From Dirofilaria immitis (taxonomy: Eukaryota > Nematoda > Chromadorea > Rhabditida > Onchocercidae): a DNA stretch of 64,000 bases. The stretch is taken from assembly GCA_024305405.1 (NCBI GenBank), contig JAKNDB010000064.1, positions 372,001 to 436,000 on the forward strand. The letters are read 5' to 3'. The notes beneath the pieces were generated by a model. The model saw only the letters and a program-made list of their open reading frames with translations. It searched no databases and was not told where the DNA came from. Shown here one piece after another: positions 24,234 to 37,899 of the stretch. The translations under genes were made by a program, and so were the position numbers. Position 1 is the stretch's first letter. Each line of letters starts with the position of its first letter.

Positions 24234-26155
24234 TAATGAAAAATAAATGATAGAGTAAGCAGTTTTATTCATCGGAAGACTAATTTGATATAATTTATAA
24301 TTGTGGTCAGTGTTTATTTTTATTTCTTGATAGACATTTGATATTCTCATTACTTTTTACGTGATGGATAAAGAGAAACAGTTTTTCAGAAATTGTCGGG
24401 GGAATTTTTATTTTTTTTTGAAATTTTACTTTGTTTGCAATTTCACTGGCTACAATCTCTAGTGATGGTTGTTTATTGAGTTGTTTAATATGCTGTATAT
24501 TTATAATACTTTATTCTCTATATTTTAATTTTTACGGATAGTGCTCTTTTAGTTGGTTTATTTAGTACTGTTTTGTTAATTGTTCGGGATGGCGGTAAGT
24601 GTGGTAAAATTAAATTTTAAACTTTCGAACCCAAATCTAAGAACATTCCCATTGTCATTTGAAATTAAACTTGAAACTTGAAACTCAAATGTGCAATGTA
24701 ATTTTGCAATCTAACTTTTCAAAGTAATGTAAATATACTCGACATAGGAGAACTGAAAGTGAATACGATTTTAGGACAATTTGAAATTTACTTTTTGCGA
24801 TATCGAAATTATGTTTCCAGTTTTCTTCTTCATGTACTTATATTGATGTTCATGCTAAGTTGCCTTTTTCTTTTTATTTGCTAATTTCATCGGTTTCTGC
24901 TGTTATACAACTTCCATAGAAAGGTGAACGAACTATCCGGGTACACTAAAAAATTTAATGTACTTATCTCTGGTTTTGTTTGTTAATACTAATATTAGTG
25001 ATGCTTGAAATCACGAAAAAAATGGAGGGTAGGACATCGGGGTAGAGGAACCGATGGCTTACAAGTGATATTTTCAAAAATGCTTTTCAAATAAGGAAAA
25101 ACAGCATCCATAAATTTTGAACGATCATATTATATCTCGTCTTACGAATTAATATATTGAGTTACAATAAAAAATCGAAGGTCATCTAATTGTTTTGTTT
25201 GGAATTAATTTTTCGACCTTTTGATCATAAAATAGAAACGTAAAATAGTTGCAATTTTTTTAAAATTAGTTTCTCTTTTTCATATTTTCCATAATACAAC
25301 ACTGTTAAAAATTTCATTGTAATCATGGGCTTTCTCTTCATTATCATTTTGTCATCTTATTCCTTCAGCATTTTTGTTTGGAAATTCACCTGTCTTTGAT
25401 GCAGTCAGTACTTAGTGAACCTCCACCATTGGCTGATTCTTTAACGTGTATTTTTTTGGCTTTCAAATTATTGTAATGGCGAATTTAGGTGTAACTGCAG
25501 AATATTTGAAACCGTTTAGAAATTGAAGTTTTTCTTAACACTCGTTAAGTTTGATCAGATCTGGTAGTATCGTTAAGCGTAAGTCCCTTTGTTTTCACTT
25601 CTTTACAAAAATACGCGAGAAGGAATGGTTGTAAAAGAAAATAGCGAAGTTGAGATTGCGATTAGAGATACTCATCTTTCGCTAATTTTATCATAAACTT
25701 TGAAATTCTAGGATCACTGATTGTTTAATCTTACTTTTGTTGCGAACTAGAAGCTATGCCTTATTTCGCCTACATCGCATATACTTTTAAATGCTATGAG
25801 GTTCTCTCTCACTGGAATATATGTTTTATGGAATGGAATTGGAACTGAAACTAATTCGAAGTAAAACAGATTACTGGCTGGATTATTAAATTTAGTTTAT
25901 TAGTGCAAAATTGTATTGTATCTATCTGTACGTCCTGCTTTCCTTTTCGCATATTCCTTAGTATGTGACTGATCGTTGAAATTGATCATTCAATTATCAT
26001 GTGTTGTATTGCGGAAACAATGATTTATATTCCATACTTGAAATAATCCATATATATATGATGATAATTTTTTTGAAATAAAATTTTTCCTCAAGAAGAT
26101 GTAAAATCCCACTCCAGTTCTAATGGATTCTTAAATTTCAATGGGCATCTTAGGT
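24234..26155. other. intergenic, HEXIM 3' end to GalNAc-T
   Basis: AATAAA at 24242-24247, close behind the HEXIM stop, is a possible though very near poly(A) signal. Nothing else recognisable. Confidence 0.5.
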
Positions 26156-29100
26156 ATGACTTTTGAAATACGCATTTTCGAGTTGAATTTATTAAAATTA
26201 AGAGGATTTCAGTTGTTATCCATTGTGCTAATTATATTCAGTAATGCAGGTAAGATAGGTTGAGAACATAATTGTCATAGGTAGGATGAAAACAGATAAG
26301 AATGTTGTCTTCTTCCACTGCTGTAAATCATGTGCTGTGATGCCTAATTATGATCAGCAATGTGAAAAAAGAAAACTCGAATTGTAAGGGTACTCATTTA
26401 TCGAGCATTTTATCAAGGCATTTAAAAAGTTTTTCAGTGATTCATATTTATTTGAAGATACTATTATCGGATGATTTTGTGGGAAGTTACAAAAAGTCTC
26501 GAATTGATTTTTGCTTGCATATAATTATTACATTCTTTCTATGGACATTAGAGTGGAACTAATTTCAAATGTTTTCCAAAGCTTACTATTTAAATAAAAT
26601 GTAGTATGATTTAAAAGGGCATATTGGAATCATTTCGAAGCAGCAATCTTTTGTCGTATGTATCATCATCATTTATCGTCATCATTATTCAACTGTGTCT
26701 TCGGTAACTTCAATATCAATGTCAATGTCATCTTTGCCTTCCTAATTTTCTTTCAAATCAAACCATTTGATGATGTTGATGTTGGTGAACCTTCTTTTTC
26801 AACCGATATTTCTGCAATTATTTGTATATGTTAATATTATTATTGTTAGTAGTGGAAATGATATTACTAAATTTCCCGCTGAAAAATATCAGATGAAAAA
26901 TTGAAAATTTTGAATGATGATAATGGCACAGTATTGAAGAAATGTTTACATATTGATCCATATGTGGAGTAAGTTTCTGTATATTTTTGAAATTTAAAAC
27001 TTTTATTTTTATCATCTTTTATATTTTTATTCTATCTCCTTTTTTGATTTGTCTTTTTTTTTTGAATTTTAAATTTTAATTTCATTTATATAACACATAA
27101 TCAAGAAGTAATAATATATATTCTTTTTTCTACTATGCTAAATTTTTATTCTTTCATTTCTATGAATGAATATCTTATATTATTTTTAAAGCAATAATGT
27201 CATAGATGTATTTCTTCTTACTTTCTTATCAAACTGTAATTAATTAATCCAATAATTTTAGTATTATATCATGGTCAACAGTTAATCCTAATATTAGCAA
27301 TTGTGATCCACTTACTCCGAAAGAAAAAAGATGAAATAATAAATGAAGCAGAAAGAAAACGATACGAATGGGGTGTCGAGAAATTTGCTTACGATTTATT
27401 GGCAAGCGATAAAATTGGACCACATCGTAAATTATCACCAGTTTATCATAAACTGTAAGAAATATATAATATAATTTTCAAATTTTTTAATAAAATTTTA
27501 TGTTTTTCCATAAAATTTTCTCAAACTTTTCTCTCTTTAAAGTGTTCGAATTTTGTTGCAAAAGATATTGCATGCAATCGACAATTATCATGATTTACAA
27601 TCATCATCTTTCATGATTATTCTAACTTTCCTTCTTCAATTTATTAAATTATTACATAGCACTAATTTCTATAATTTTCCTCCTTGCAATTTAACATAGC
27701 TTTTATTAAAAAATTCATTTGTGAGAATTTTTTTCAGATGTGAATCATTATCTCGAAATATCAGTTTGGATGTAAGCATAATCATTATTTATCATAATGA
27801 AGCATTGTCAGTATTAATTCGTATGCTTAATAGTATTTTCGATCATACGCCATCTAAGCTTCTCAACGAGATTATATTGTACGATGATTATAGTGATTAT
27901 GATACATTACTCATTAATCATATCATCAATTATGGCAATCATGTACGATGGCCAATGGAAAAGATAATCACATGGCGAAGTAATGAACGATTAGGACTTA
28001 TCAAAGCCAAAGTATATGAACTTTTTTTCTTTTTTTATCAAATATTGTTGGGATGGTTTTTATGAAAAAATTAATTTGACATTTTAAGAGAAACATTTCA
28101 ATTTTTAGCTAAGAATAGAATTCTCATATAGCTAATTTTAAAAATATATTTATTTCCAATTCAGGCAATCTATGATTTAAACATATCCTCTAGGATAATA
28201 ATATTTTGCTTATTACTATTTTCAGGTTTATGCATCACGTATGGCTCATGGTGATGTTCTCATATTTTGGATAGTCATTGTGAAGTTACTCCATTATGGA
28301 TTGAACCTCTGTTACTGCCAATTCAGGAAGATCCTACAAGGTTCGAGAATGAGACATGTATTATTATCAGTTATTTATTATTTTCTTTAGTACAAACCAA
28401 TAAGTCCAAAAAGTCCATTTTACTATTTAATAATTGATAAAGAGAGATCGATATTAAAACTTGAAACTAAAATTGAAGAAATTGATATTGAAGAATTAAA
28501 GTTTTTTTACAGGAAAATAAGGTTGAAAATTTTAGAGTTGTTCTTCCAGTCGTCGATTTAATTAGTCCAAAAACATTTGAATTTTCAAAAGCAATGATAG
28601 CAAAAGGTGTATTTGATTGGCATCTTGACTTCTCGTGGAAATATTTGCCTTGGGAATATTGGGATTTACCGGAAAACAATATTAAACCATTTCGATAAGT
28701 GTCTTCTTTGCTTTATGATTTTTTAATAACTGATCGCAACAATATTGTTGAGAATATAATAATGCACTTCTTCGTCAAATAGTTTCTGTTCTAAGATAAC
28801 AATCTTTTAATTTAAGAATATTTAAATTATATTTTGACAATTTCTTAAATAACAAATTTGATGAAATCATAAATGTTTCCTTCCTTCGACAAATATGATT
28901 GTAGAAAAGAAAGGATGATGTTGTAAACGGAATATATGCTATATTTTAATAATGAGATAATCTTAGTGATAATTCTAGTGATATTTTTAAGAAAATTATA
29001 AGATTGTTTATAGGTCAGCGATTATGTCAGGAGGTCTACTGGCAATTGATCGTAAGTATTTTCATGCTATGGGTGAGTACGATATCGGAATGGAGATTTG

Positions 29101-30363
29101 GGGTGCTGAAAATATCGAAATGTCAATTCGAGTTTGTTAAATTTGGAACATTTTATGATTTCTTAAAAGTGATCTAATCGGTCGATAAATTTAGCCGATA
29201 GTTGTTATCGACAGTCTTTTTAAATTGATACAAGATGCATAGTTGGATCTGATAAACATTCTGTGAATCATAAATATCGCTATGGAATGGAAATTCTTAT
29301 CTGAGAGCGTGATCGATTAAAATTTCAATGTTGTTCTATTATTTTAATCATGTTTTCTTCGGTGTATTTACGTCTTCATCGTCAATCTTAAAAACATTAA
29401 CCTGTAGGATGAGAATATTACTCAATGAATGCTATGAATATCGAATAAAATTATCAGAATCCAAAAATATTCAGATATGGCTCTGCGGTGGATCCATTTT
29501 AGTGGCACCATGTAGCCATGTTGGCCATGTATTTCGTATGCGTCGTCCATATAAGAGTAAGCCAGGCATAGATACAAAGCTATATAATTCGGTTCGAACT
29601 GTTAAAGTTTGGTTTGATGATTACGATGTAAGTCAATTCTTTATTTTTATTTTTACCAAAAAGTAATAAAATTTTGCCATTTTTACTCATATTATTCAAA
29701 TTATCTTCTATTATTATGCTAATAGTAACAATTATATATTAGTTGATAGGCTACAATTGAAACTTCTAAGAAATATATATCAGAACATCTCAGATAAGCT
29801 GATCAAGCTGATCAATCAAAGTCTAAGTAATGAAAAGTCTAAGCGACGATTAATGGCATTAATAATTTTTTTTTTTTTTAAAGGATATATGTCACAATTG
29901 TAAATGAGAATACGTACAATTATAATGTCTTTATTGGGAGAACATTTCCAAATATTTTTGATGACTCTAACAGTTCTAAATATTTTACACTTAAATAACT
30001 ATTCATTTGATTTATTCTATTCCGAAGTTCTTATCTCCACAAATGCAATAATATACCCCTATCCGATCATTGCAAACAGAATTTACCTTTCCTAAAATGT
30101 TGCTGTTTTGATTTCGTTATCCAAATAATACTTTGAACCGATATTTACTGAGCTTTTAATCTTTATGAAAATTTTTCTTCTTTTTTTTTTAGAAATACTT
30201 CTATCAGAGGCAACCGGACGCGAAAAAATTAGAAGCCGGTGATTTGAGTGAACGTTTAAAATTGAAGAAAAGTTTGAACTGTAAGTCATTTCAATGGTAC
30301 ATACAAGAAGTTGATCCGGAACTGGAGCTTAAAAGATATTACATGAAGACCTCTGAACTTTAA
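26156..30363 (+). CDS. polypeptide N-acetylgalactosaminyltransferase (GT27), lectin domain absent, 9 exons
   Basis: Starts mucin-type O-glycosylation by moving GalNAc from UDP-GalNAc to Ser/Thr in the Golgi. Exon model: 26156-26249, 26893-26968, 27262-27454, 27738-28011, 28226-28340, 28536-28694, 29014-29131, 29475-29627, 30193-30363 (about 450 residues). The N-terminus is a short cytosolic tail and a hydrophobic anchor (FQLLSIVLIIF), typical of type II Golgi enzymes; exons 1-2 are the least certain. Then SIIIIYHNEALSVLIRMLNS (start of the GT-A fold), LGLIKAK, LIFLDSHCEVTPLWIEPLL with the metal-binding DSH, VVLPVVDLISPKTFEF, MSGGLLAIDR, WGAENIEMSIR, CSHVGHVFR, and SFQWYIQEVDPELELKRYY. It stops eight residues after that, where other family members continue into a ricin-type lectin domain. 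Breaks: an extra A (or two missing) in 27324-27329, a missing T at 28265-28268, and donor AT instead of GT at 28695. Homology covers every exon from 3 on. AATAAA follows at 30397. Confidence 0.87.
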
Positions 30364-30396
30364 TTTGCCACCATTGCAATAAGGAAGAGTTAGTAT

Positions 30397-30402
30397 AATA
30401 AA
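30397..30402 (+). terminator. poly(A) signal of the GalNAc-transferase gene
   Basis: AATAAA, 34 nt after the stop codon, followed by a (TA)n stretch at 30407-30431. Confidence 0.6.
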
Positions 30403-30439
30403 TCTATATATATATATATATATATATATATTACTTGTT

Positions 30440-31040
30440 ATTACTTCTGCATGTTGAACAAATATATTAAAGTATATGTTTGCTCTAATTCGTATTGTTT
30501 TATTAAAAGATAGGTTTATTTATGATGGATTCTTCAGAGCAAATATGTCTCATCACTTTTTCTTTTTCCTCTCATGAAGCAATATGATATTTAATAGAAC
30601 TGCCGACGACCAAGGATATCAATACAAATTATGGTTTACATAATGATTGATAATCGTAGGTCTGTATAACTCACATATTTACGTACTTGAAATGGTCAGA
30701 TTATATTCAAGATATTTTTGCATTTTCACATTTAAGGTTACCAGACATATTTCACAGACTTTTAATCATCCCTTCTAGCGTAGACGTGTATAATTATGCA
30801 TGTATATGCTTGAAGCCTATCAATATATTTTCATTTTCTTGAAAACTAATCTCGAAGAAAGACAATAAATTTTCATCCACTGTCTCATCCCACCACACAA
30901 CATTTTTCCAACCATCCTAAGATTTTTGTTAGAAAATCGAGTAAAAGGATTGGAGACACCAGTATTGCACATCGTAACGTAACAGTTTAGTTGGGCCGCG
31001 TCATTCGCTTTGATGTTCATGAGGTCTATGCTTTCATGTT
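30440..31040. other. intergenic, upstream of crh-1 promoter patch
   Basis: No coding frame with support. G+C rises after about 30980 toward the crh-1 promoter patch. Confidence 0.5.
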
Positions 31041-31050
31041 ACGGTGTCTG

Positions 31051-31058
31051 TGACGTCA
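31051..31058. promoter_or_regulatory. palindromic cAMP response element upstream of crh-1
   Basis: TGACGTCA, the full CREB-binding palindrome, lies in a G+C-rich, CpG-containing patch about 1.85 kb before the first crh-1 coding exon. That exon is preceded by a splice acceptor (32851-32855), so a non-coding 5' exon or trans-splicing is likely and this patch is the best promoter candidate. Confidence 0.6.
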
Positions 31059-31107
31059 TTCCGTACTTCATTTATGCGCTATGTAGGCGGGAGGGGAGGA
31101 GGAGGAA

Positions 31108-31130
31108 GGGTGCAGGGTGGGGGAAGAGGG
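31108..31130 (+). promoter_or_regulatory. G-quadruplex motif in the crh-1 promoter patch
   Basis: Four G runs (GGG, GGG, GGGGG, GGG) separated by loops of 4, 1 and 4 nt, within a purine block (31088-31130) 50 nt past the CRE. It satisfies the G3+N1-7 rule, which is rare in DNA this AT-rich. Confidence 0.65.
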
Positions 31131-31209
31131 ACGATGAACTGGGCTTCGCGTGGTTGTATGCCGTCCGGAAAGATTACGGATTACGCCTTTTGATTTGTTG
31201 AGAGTGATA

Positions 31210-32850
31210 AAAATGATAAACTGTAAATCAAAGATTGAAAAGGTCAATAATCTTGGTGTTAAGAGTACGTGGAAACTGTGTCGGGTCAATTGATTCTACT
31301 TCTTTCCATCCCATCGGAAATACTTATTTTTGCATCTTATCAGCATTGTAATATGCTATCATTTTGCTTATATAGTTTACCCTACCATACAATGTAAATG
31401 TCACTTTTAGTGCAATGATAAGATGCTGATATCATCTTGCGTCAGATTCATATTATTACACAAACATAATTAAATTTATGAATTTTTAAAAAGTAAATCA
31501 TTTAATAATTCATCTTTCACAAGCTATTATGAAATAAGAATGTCATTAATAGAATTCCTGTCGAAATTTTATAGCTAACGAAGAATTTTGTATGATATTT
31601 AATATGATATCTGTTTAATCCTATCATTTTCTTTTATCTTTGTTTCATATTCTTTATTTTTGATTTTAGGATAGCAAGAAGATTTTTCTTAAATAGCAAC
31701 TTTTTTCTTATGGCGATTTGTTCGACAATTGAGATATTCGTTCTTTGGGTAGCATTTTTTTTTTTTTTTTTTTTTTTTTAGAGGAATTGTTTTCAATTCG
31801 CAATTCAAATGAAGCGATTTTAGGAAGTATTGATGAGTTATAAGAACAATTTTTAGTGTTCCATTCGATCTTTATTCATAATACTTCAATAATTTTGAAA
31901 AAATTTTAGTGATACTACTATTCTTAAATGTTGTAAATTTCATTCATAAAAATATAACATTCGAGAAATAAGGAAGATAAGAAAGAACTGAAACAATCGG
32001 CATTTGAAAGTTGGCAACTAATTTCTTTACCTTCTAAACATCGGGGAATGTTATATTATTCTTCTTAAAAGCAGTTTCAATTTTTAAGTTTGAATTGATT
32101 GAAATCCTTGGTTCATAAACGAGCTATTTTAGCTAGTTCCTTTTTTCATTTGGATGATTTTTTTTTGGATTTATTGGATTGAATTTTAAAATCAAGTTTT
32201 AATTTTTACTTAAGTTTCACTTTACTTTGGAGAGCCCGAAAGAAAAGCGATCGTTCTGCAGTTAGTATTATCGTTTTATAACAATTATATGTTAGCCATT
32301 TAAGGATAACAGCTTCTAAGAATCATTAAACTGAATTATGTAGGAATAAAATAAAAGATATTATAGGAAAAATGGCAATAAAAAAATGAAATCTAAGAAT
32401 TGTTGATAAATTGCTTTCCAAAAGTTTTATTCTATAAATATGCCACATTTTTTATATCTAATATCTTCTCTTTCTGCTTTATAATTAGTTTTTTTTTGAT
32501 TATTTTGTTTAATAATAGTATATACGATATGTAAGTAATGACGTGAACCTTTTCTGAATGTTCATTTCCCGTCTTTTCCTTTTTCATCTCTTATTTCTCT
32601 CTTTGCATCTTTCCGAAGATATCTAATATCAAGAAATAAAATAGTTAAGATAATCTCCATAAATGCTCTAGTTATTAGTTTAATTGTTTGCTGATATTTA
32701 TCCTTAAAAATAAAACTTAGATTTTCCTCAATCAGATGTCTTTCTTGATTCAGTTTTCGACGTGTGGTGGACGCGGATGATATTTATTATAAAAACTACG
32801 TTATCGAAAAAGCTCTTTTCTGTATTCTTCTTAAATTATGCTACCATTAT
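31210..32850. other. probable crh-1 5' non-coding or intronic region
   Basis: AT-rich, with a T23-type homopolymer near 31757-31780 and an inverted pair GCATCTTATCA / TGATAAGATGC (31332-31342 / 31413-31423) containing GATA sites. No coding frame supported. Confidence 0.4.
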
Positions 32851-32899
32851 TACAGGATAAATATGCATTAAAACGAGTGAAAACGAAAGGACAAAAACA

Positions 32900-35800
32900 A
32901 TGTCACGTGAACCATCTATTATACATAATCCATCAACAAGCGAGCCAGAAGCGGTAATTTTTCCATTTTGTTCAGTTAAAAAAGTCAAAACTACATATAT
33001 ATTAATGCCTTCTGAAGAAGAACGACATATCGGATATTAATCAAATATTATTTTATATTTCAGTGCAGTGTATTATTCTCATATTTCCATAAATCTCTTC
33101 ATCGACTTTTAATTTTTAAAAGCATTTGTTATAGAAGTGAACTGCAAAAAAATAGTGAATTTTGAATGAGCAGTTTGCCTAGTTAACTGTTATTTTTCTC
33201 GATCAGAATCTGGAAAATATATTTAATGCCTTAGAAATTTTTCCTTTAGAATTTCATATTTTTTTGCTATGTTTTAGTTTTCGGATGTGTAGTTTTGTTT
33301 ATTTGGTAAAATATAGATGGATTAGCATATTCGTTTCTCAAGGAATTTGGTGTGTTGCATTTTCAGCTGAAAGTCCTCGCAAAAGTGATCTTACAGAACC
33401 AATCGAACGATGAAATAATTAGTGATGATGAGGCACGACGACGTCGCGAACAACTCAATCGACGACCATCCTACCGGTTAATTTCTTTTTTAATGCTACC
33501 TTCTTATGTTTAAAATTGAATTTCAGAATGTGATTTCAATATTTATAACCTAAATATCGCAACTACAATATGATTTTTTAGTTTTTAGAATACGTGATTT
33601 ACGGGTAATCTGAAAATAAATTGACACATTAACGCTAAATTAGATAATCCTTTACTCCAAACCATAATAGAATGTTAACTGTATTCTTAAAGATTTAAAA
33701 ATAACTCAAATTAATAACTCACGAATCTAGAAAAAGCAATGCCATTTCGGATAAACATATGTGTATCTTTAGAAGAAATAGAGAAATAATGAAGAAATAA
33801 TTTGAATTTAATGATTTCTTAGCTTTGCAAGTAAAGCAAGTTTGTGATATTATTATTCTGAATACTTAACACGGTCGTGATATATGTATCTCTATACCAT
33901 TGGTAAGATCTAATTTTCGGTAGTATTGTTTTCATCCAATAAAACATTAAGTGTAAAAGATCACTGTAGCGGGATAAATGCTCTATGAAAAGCATTTCGC
34001 AGTAAATATAATGTGACGTCACCGTATTAATAAAAAAATGACTGAGTATTTACAAAGCTATCATGGATTTGTTTGGGGAAGGAATGAACTATTATCTGTT
34101 TTTTTGATTTGTTGGCTAAATTTTGATTAAATTCTTATATTACTATGCTTTTGTATTGAAACAAATAACTTTACACTTCAACTATAAATACTCCCTCATT
34201 TGGCAATTTGAATAAGATTCTTTATAAAAGCAAACTTTCCAGAATATTGCACGGGTACATTATATATAGATCACATTGATATCAGTTCGAATTATCTTAT
34301 CAAGAATTATTGGCTTGAAAGTATTGCTCTATGACTGTTTTGATTTTGAAAAGATGCAGAGAGAAATAGAGTAGTTACTCTAGCATGTTTTAGCAATAAT
34401 GTATCTTAGTAATCAGAAAGTTAGGGAAGAAAAGTGAAGGGTAGAATTTAATCTCCGATGTTCAAAACTTCAGTGTAAACTGCTCGTTGCTTTACGCTGC
34501 TTTATTACTTTTAATCGTACTTTTCTCGTTAATTTCTTGAAATGATCATATAGCACATAGATGATTTCATGACGCTCTCCCGATTTTATGAATGAGCAAA
34601 TTTTCTTTTGTAATAGTGCACTTTAATAAGAGAATTTTTTTGCCCATATAAGCTAAATTAAATGATACACATTCTCTTTAAAATTTCTTTACTACCATTT
34701 CCTAATCTTTCATTCATAATAAAATATCCATTAGCGTTTTACCAAAAGAACCGTTGTGATAGGAAAAAAAGTAAATTTGTTTCCAGAATTTTGTAAATTT
34801 GATTCTTAACTGAAACTGAAAACATCACAGAACTAATAGAGATAGCTTTCTTAGACAATACAGATTAAAGAAATAAAAATTGAAGTCAAGTTAGTTAACC
34901 ATAATTATGGTGGTAGTTTCCATACTATCAATAAAGTGATGAAAGGCATTAGAAAGTATCACGATTGAAAAAATACCAAACTGTTCGAACTGTTTGAAGT
35001 GATATCTACGATTTTAGAAAAGTTTTTGCAATAATAAAAACGAAAATCTGTGTCCTAACTGACTATAAATTTCTTTATAAAAATTTCTTACTGAGATAAC
35101 AGTGATATCGAAATTGAAATTTTTTCATTTTGTTGATTTTTCCTCTCATACTTTTTTGTTTACACTTATTCCAGTTTCTGTAATGTTTTGAAAAGTGAAG
35201 AATTTGAAAAAGAAGTCCGTTTCCGATATATTTTGCTGGATATATATTACTAATACATCTCTTATTGATTTCAGGTGAGTTTTTTTCTATGTATAGCAAT
35301 ATATTGGATATACAAAGTTGCTACTAAAGGCCGAATTCATTTAACTTAATATAATATCGGCTGCAGTTTAGAAATTGCTTTTTCTACTTTATAGTTTATC
35401 TCATTAAAGCTTATTTAGCATAGCAGCTGAAGATATTATTCATTTATTACAAATGATATGAAAAGGATTTATTTACAACTATAACTTCTTATCTATGGAT
35501 ATCTTTCACAAATTTTATAAGTTAGGCGATATAGATATGACAAGATACGTCACTTGTCGTATTACATAAAATTCATGTAGGAATTTGATAGCAATTTATG
35601 AACAAATGATAAAATAAAAAATATGAATTATTATAGTAAAAATAATGGTAAATAGAAGTTTAGCAAAACAAAGTGAAGCAATCAGTGAATGAAACGAAAA
35701 AAATAGAAAGCAAGAAGTGATAAAAGATAAAATGAATAGATAATTAAATGACTAAATCATTTAGTCTTCTCCATTTTTATTGCGACGGATTCGCTAAACT

Positions 35801-37864
35801 GTAACTAATTTTTCCAATATATTACTTCACATCATGTAGCAATAAAAACAATCTTTTTAAATATCTTCTTGCATATATAAATTATATGCAGGTAATTTAT
35901 AGATATTATGCAAATTCTTGAAAACAATTAGATTTCATTTCTCATTAAATCTTTCCAGAAATTTGTACCAATATAAAAGCGATTGAAGTATTTCCTGAAA
36001 ATTATCCTTCATTCTTTTTTTTCTCTCTTCCCTTTCTCTCTATTTTCAATTATGGCATTCAGTCGTGAATGAGTCGAAGAAAGATCTGATATAATTGTAG
36101 CAAATATCTCTCTATTCGTATCTTTGTTGTTTAAACTTTATGACATTTTGGAACATGAAATTCTATTAAGTGTTAATAATTATATCAGTATCAAAGATAT
36201 CAGTTAAGCTCGGGGATGCATTAAAGTCGATGTATTTCTGTGAAATTTTTCTTTTGATTGGTTAAATGCATTGGAGCAGATTTGCCCCTTTCAATCTATC
36301 CATCTGAATTTTTACTTTTTATTATCTATATGGGTAATTATTTTGCACTCTATTCTTTTCCTTTGGTACAACATCGATGAATATGATTTAAAGATGTAAG
36401 AGATGAAAAATTATATTCAATAAAAAATATTATAAGATCTCAAACATCCTTCATTTTTTATTCTTACATATTGTGAGGTAATTTTTTATATATGAAGTCT
36501 ATTGAATGATGCAAATTTGTGCATTATTTATTCATTAAAGAAATTATTATCAGGAGGAAGAGAGAGAAAGAAAGGAGAGGAAAGTAAGGAAAAATAAATT
36601 CATCGTATCTTTCCTTTCTCTTCTTCTCTCTCTCTCTCTCCCTCGCTTTCTTTCTCTTTCTCACTCTCTCTCCCTCGCTTTCTTTCTCTTTCTCTCTCTC
36701 TCTCTCTCTTACTCCAATTCTCATTCTCTTATATTCGTCATTTTCTGTTGAAAGTACAAAGATGACGTCAATTTCGAATTATTGAACAGGAAAGAGGAGG
36801 AGAAGGAAAAATGAAACTTCGGCTAATAGTAATTATGAATATTTATGTGAGAGAAATGATGACGATTGTATAGAGTGATAGATGATGATTGGAATAATGT
36901 TTTCTATTCATTGCTTTTAACCTTACATTTTCTCGAGATCTTTTAGAGAACTTATTGAGCGAAGTTAAAGAAAGAAACTTATTCGTTTATTTGCTTCTCA
37001 TCTTGCTCATATCTTTGGTATTATAGTCTGTTATCGATTCAATTTTAACGAATTAACATATTTAAAGAATGTTTATTTTATTCCATTAAATGTTCCTATA
37101 TCATAATTTTTTTTCAATTTCGCTTATTTCATTGCTTTTTTTATTTGTTTAAATTTATACAGTATACTTCATAGTTAAAGAAAGATATTAAAAGCGTAGC
37201 AATAGTACTTGCAATAGTACTTCTTACAACTTTTGTTAAACTTATAACTTTCAAATTAATTATTCAGCATACAAATTTTGCAAATATTTTAATAAATTAT
37301 ATTTGTAGCTTATAATGTTACTTATAACGATCAGATCCTCCTGTTATTCTGATACTTTCAATGAATCGTGAGGCAATAAAACTTGGATGACTACTGGATT
37401 GCTAGCTTAGTATTAACTAAGCTTACGTAAACTTTCTTGCTCCATTATCCTCTTCTCTTCTATGTCTACGTCACGGAGTTGTTGTGAAATTTCGGATCCG
37501 AATTTTTGATTGTAACTGCTTACAAAATGATTTTGATTTAAGCGTCGAGGCCTCTTGCTAGTTTCATTTCCATGCACTCGGATCAGTCTAATTTCCCTTT
37601 TCTTCAACTGAATTGTTTCCTTCCTTATACTATTATAAATAAACAAGAGAGAGGAAGGGAGGGAGAGAGAGAGATGGGGAGAAAGAGAAGAAAAGAATGA
37701 ACGATGGTAATGCAGTCAGAGATGTTATTCGATCGCTTCACACTTTCTCTGATAAAAGGCCTCCTCATTCTTTTCGTTTTTTTGTACTTTGTTCCATATA
37801 AAAGGAGTATATACCAATATATATATATATACACATATATATATGTACATACACACATACACAT

Positions 37865-37899
<35 letters not shown>

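Noticed and set aside
26156..30363. GalNAc-T as a pseudogene
   Set aside because: The breaks are of the same homopolymer type as in essential apb-1 and all key motifs are intact; error is simpler, though the AT donor keeps some doubt.
31010..31289. Frames on both strands across the G-rich patch upstream of crh-1
   Set aside because: Open only because of high G+C; the patch fits a promoter and no protein similarity is seen.
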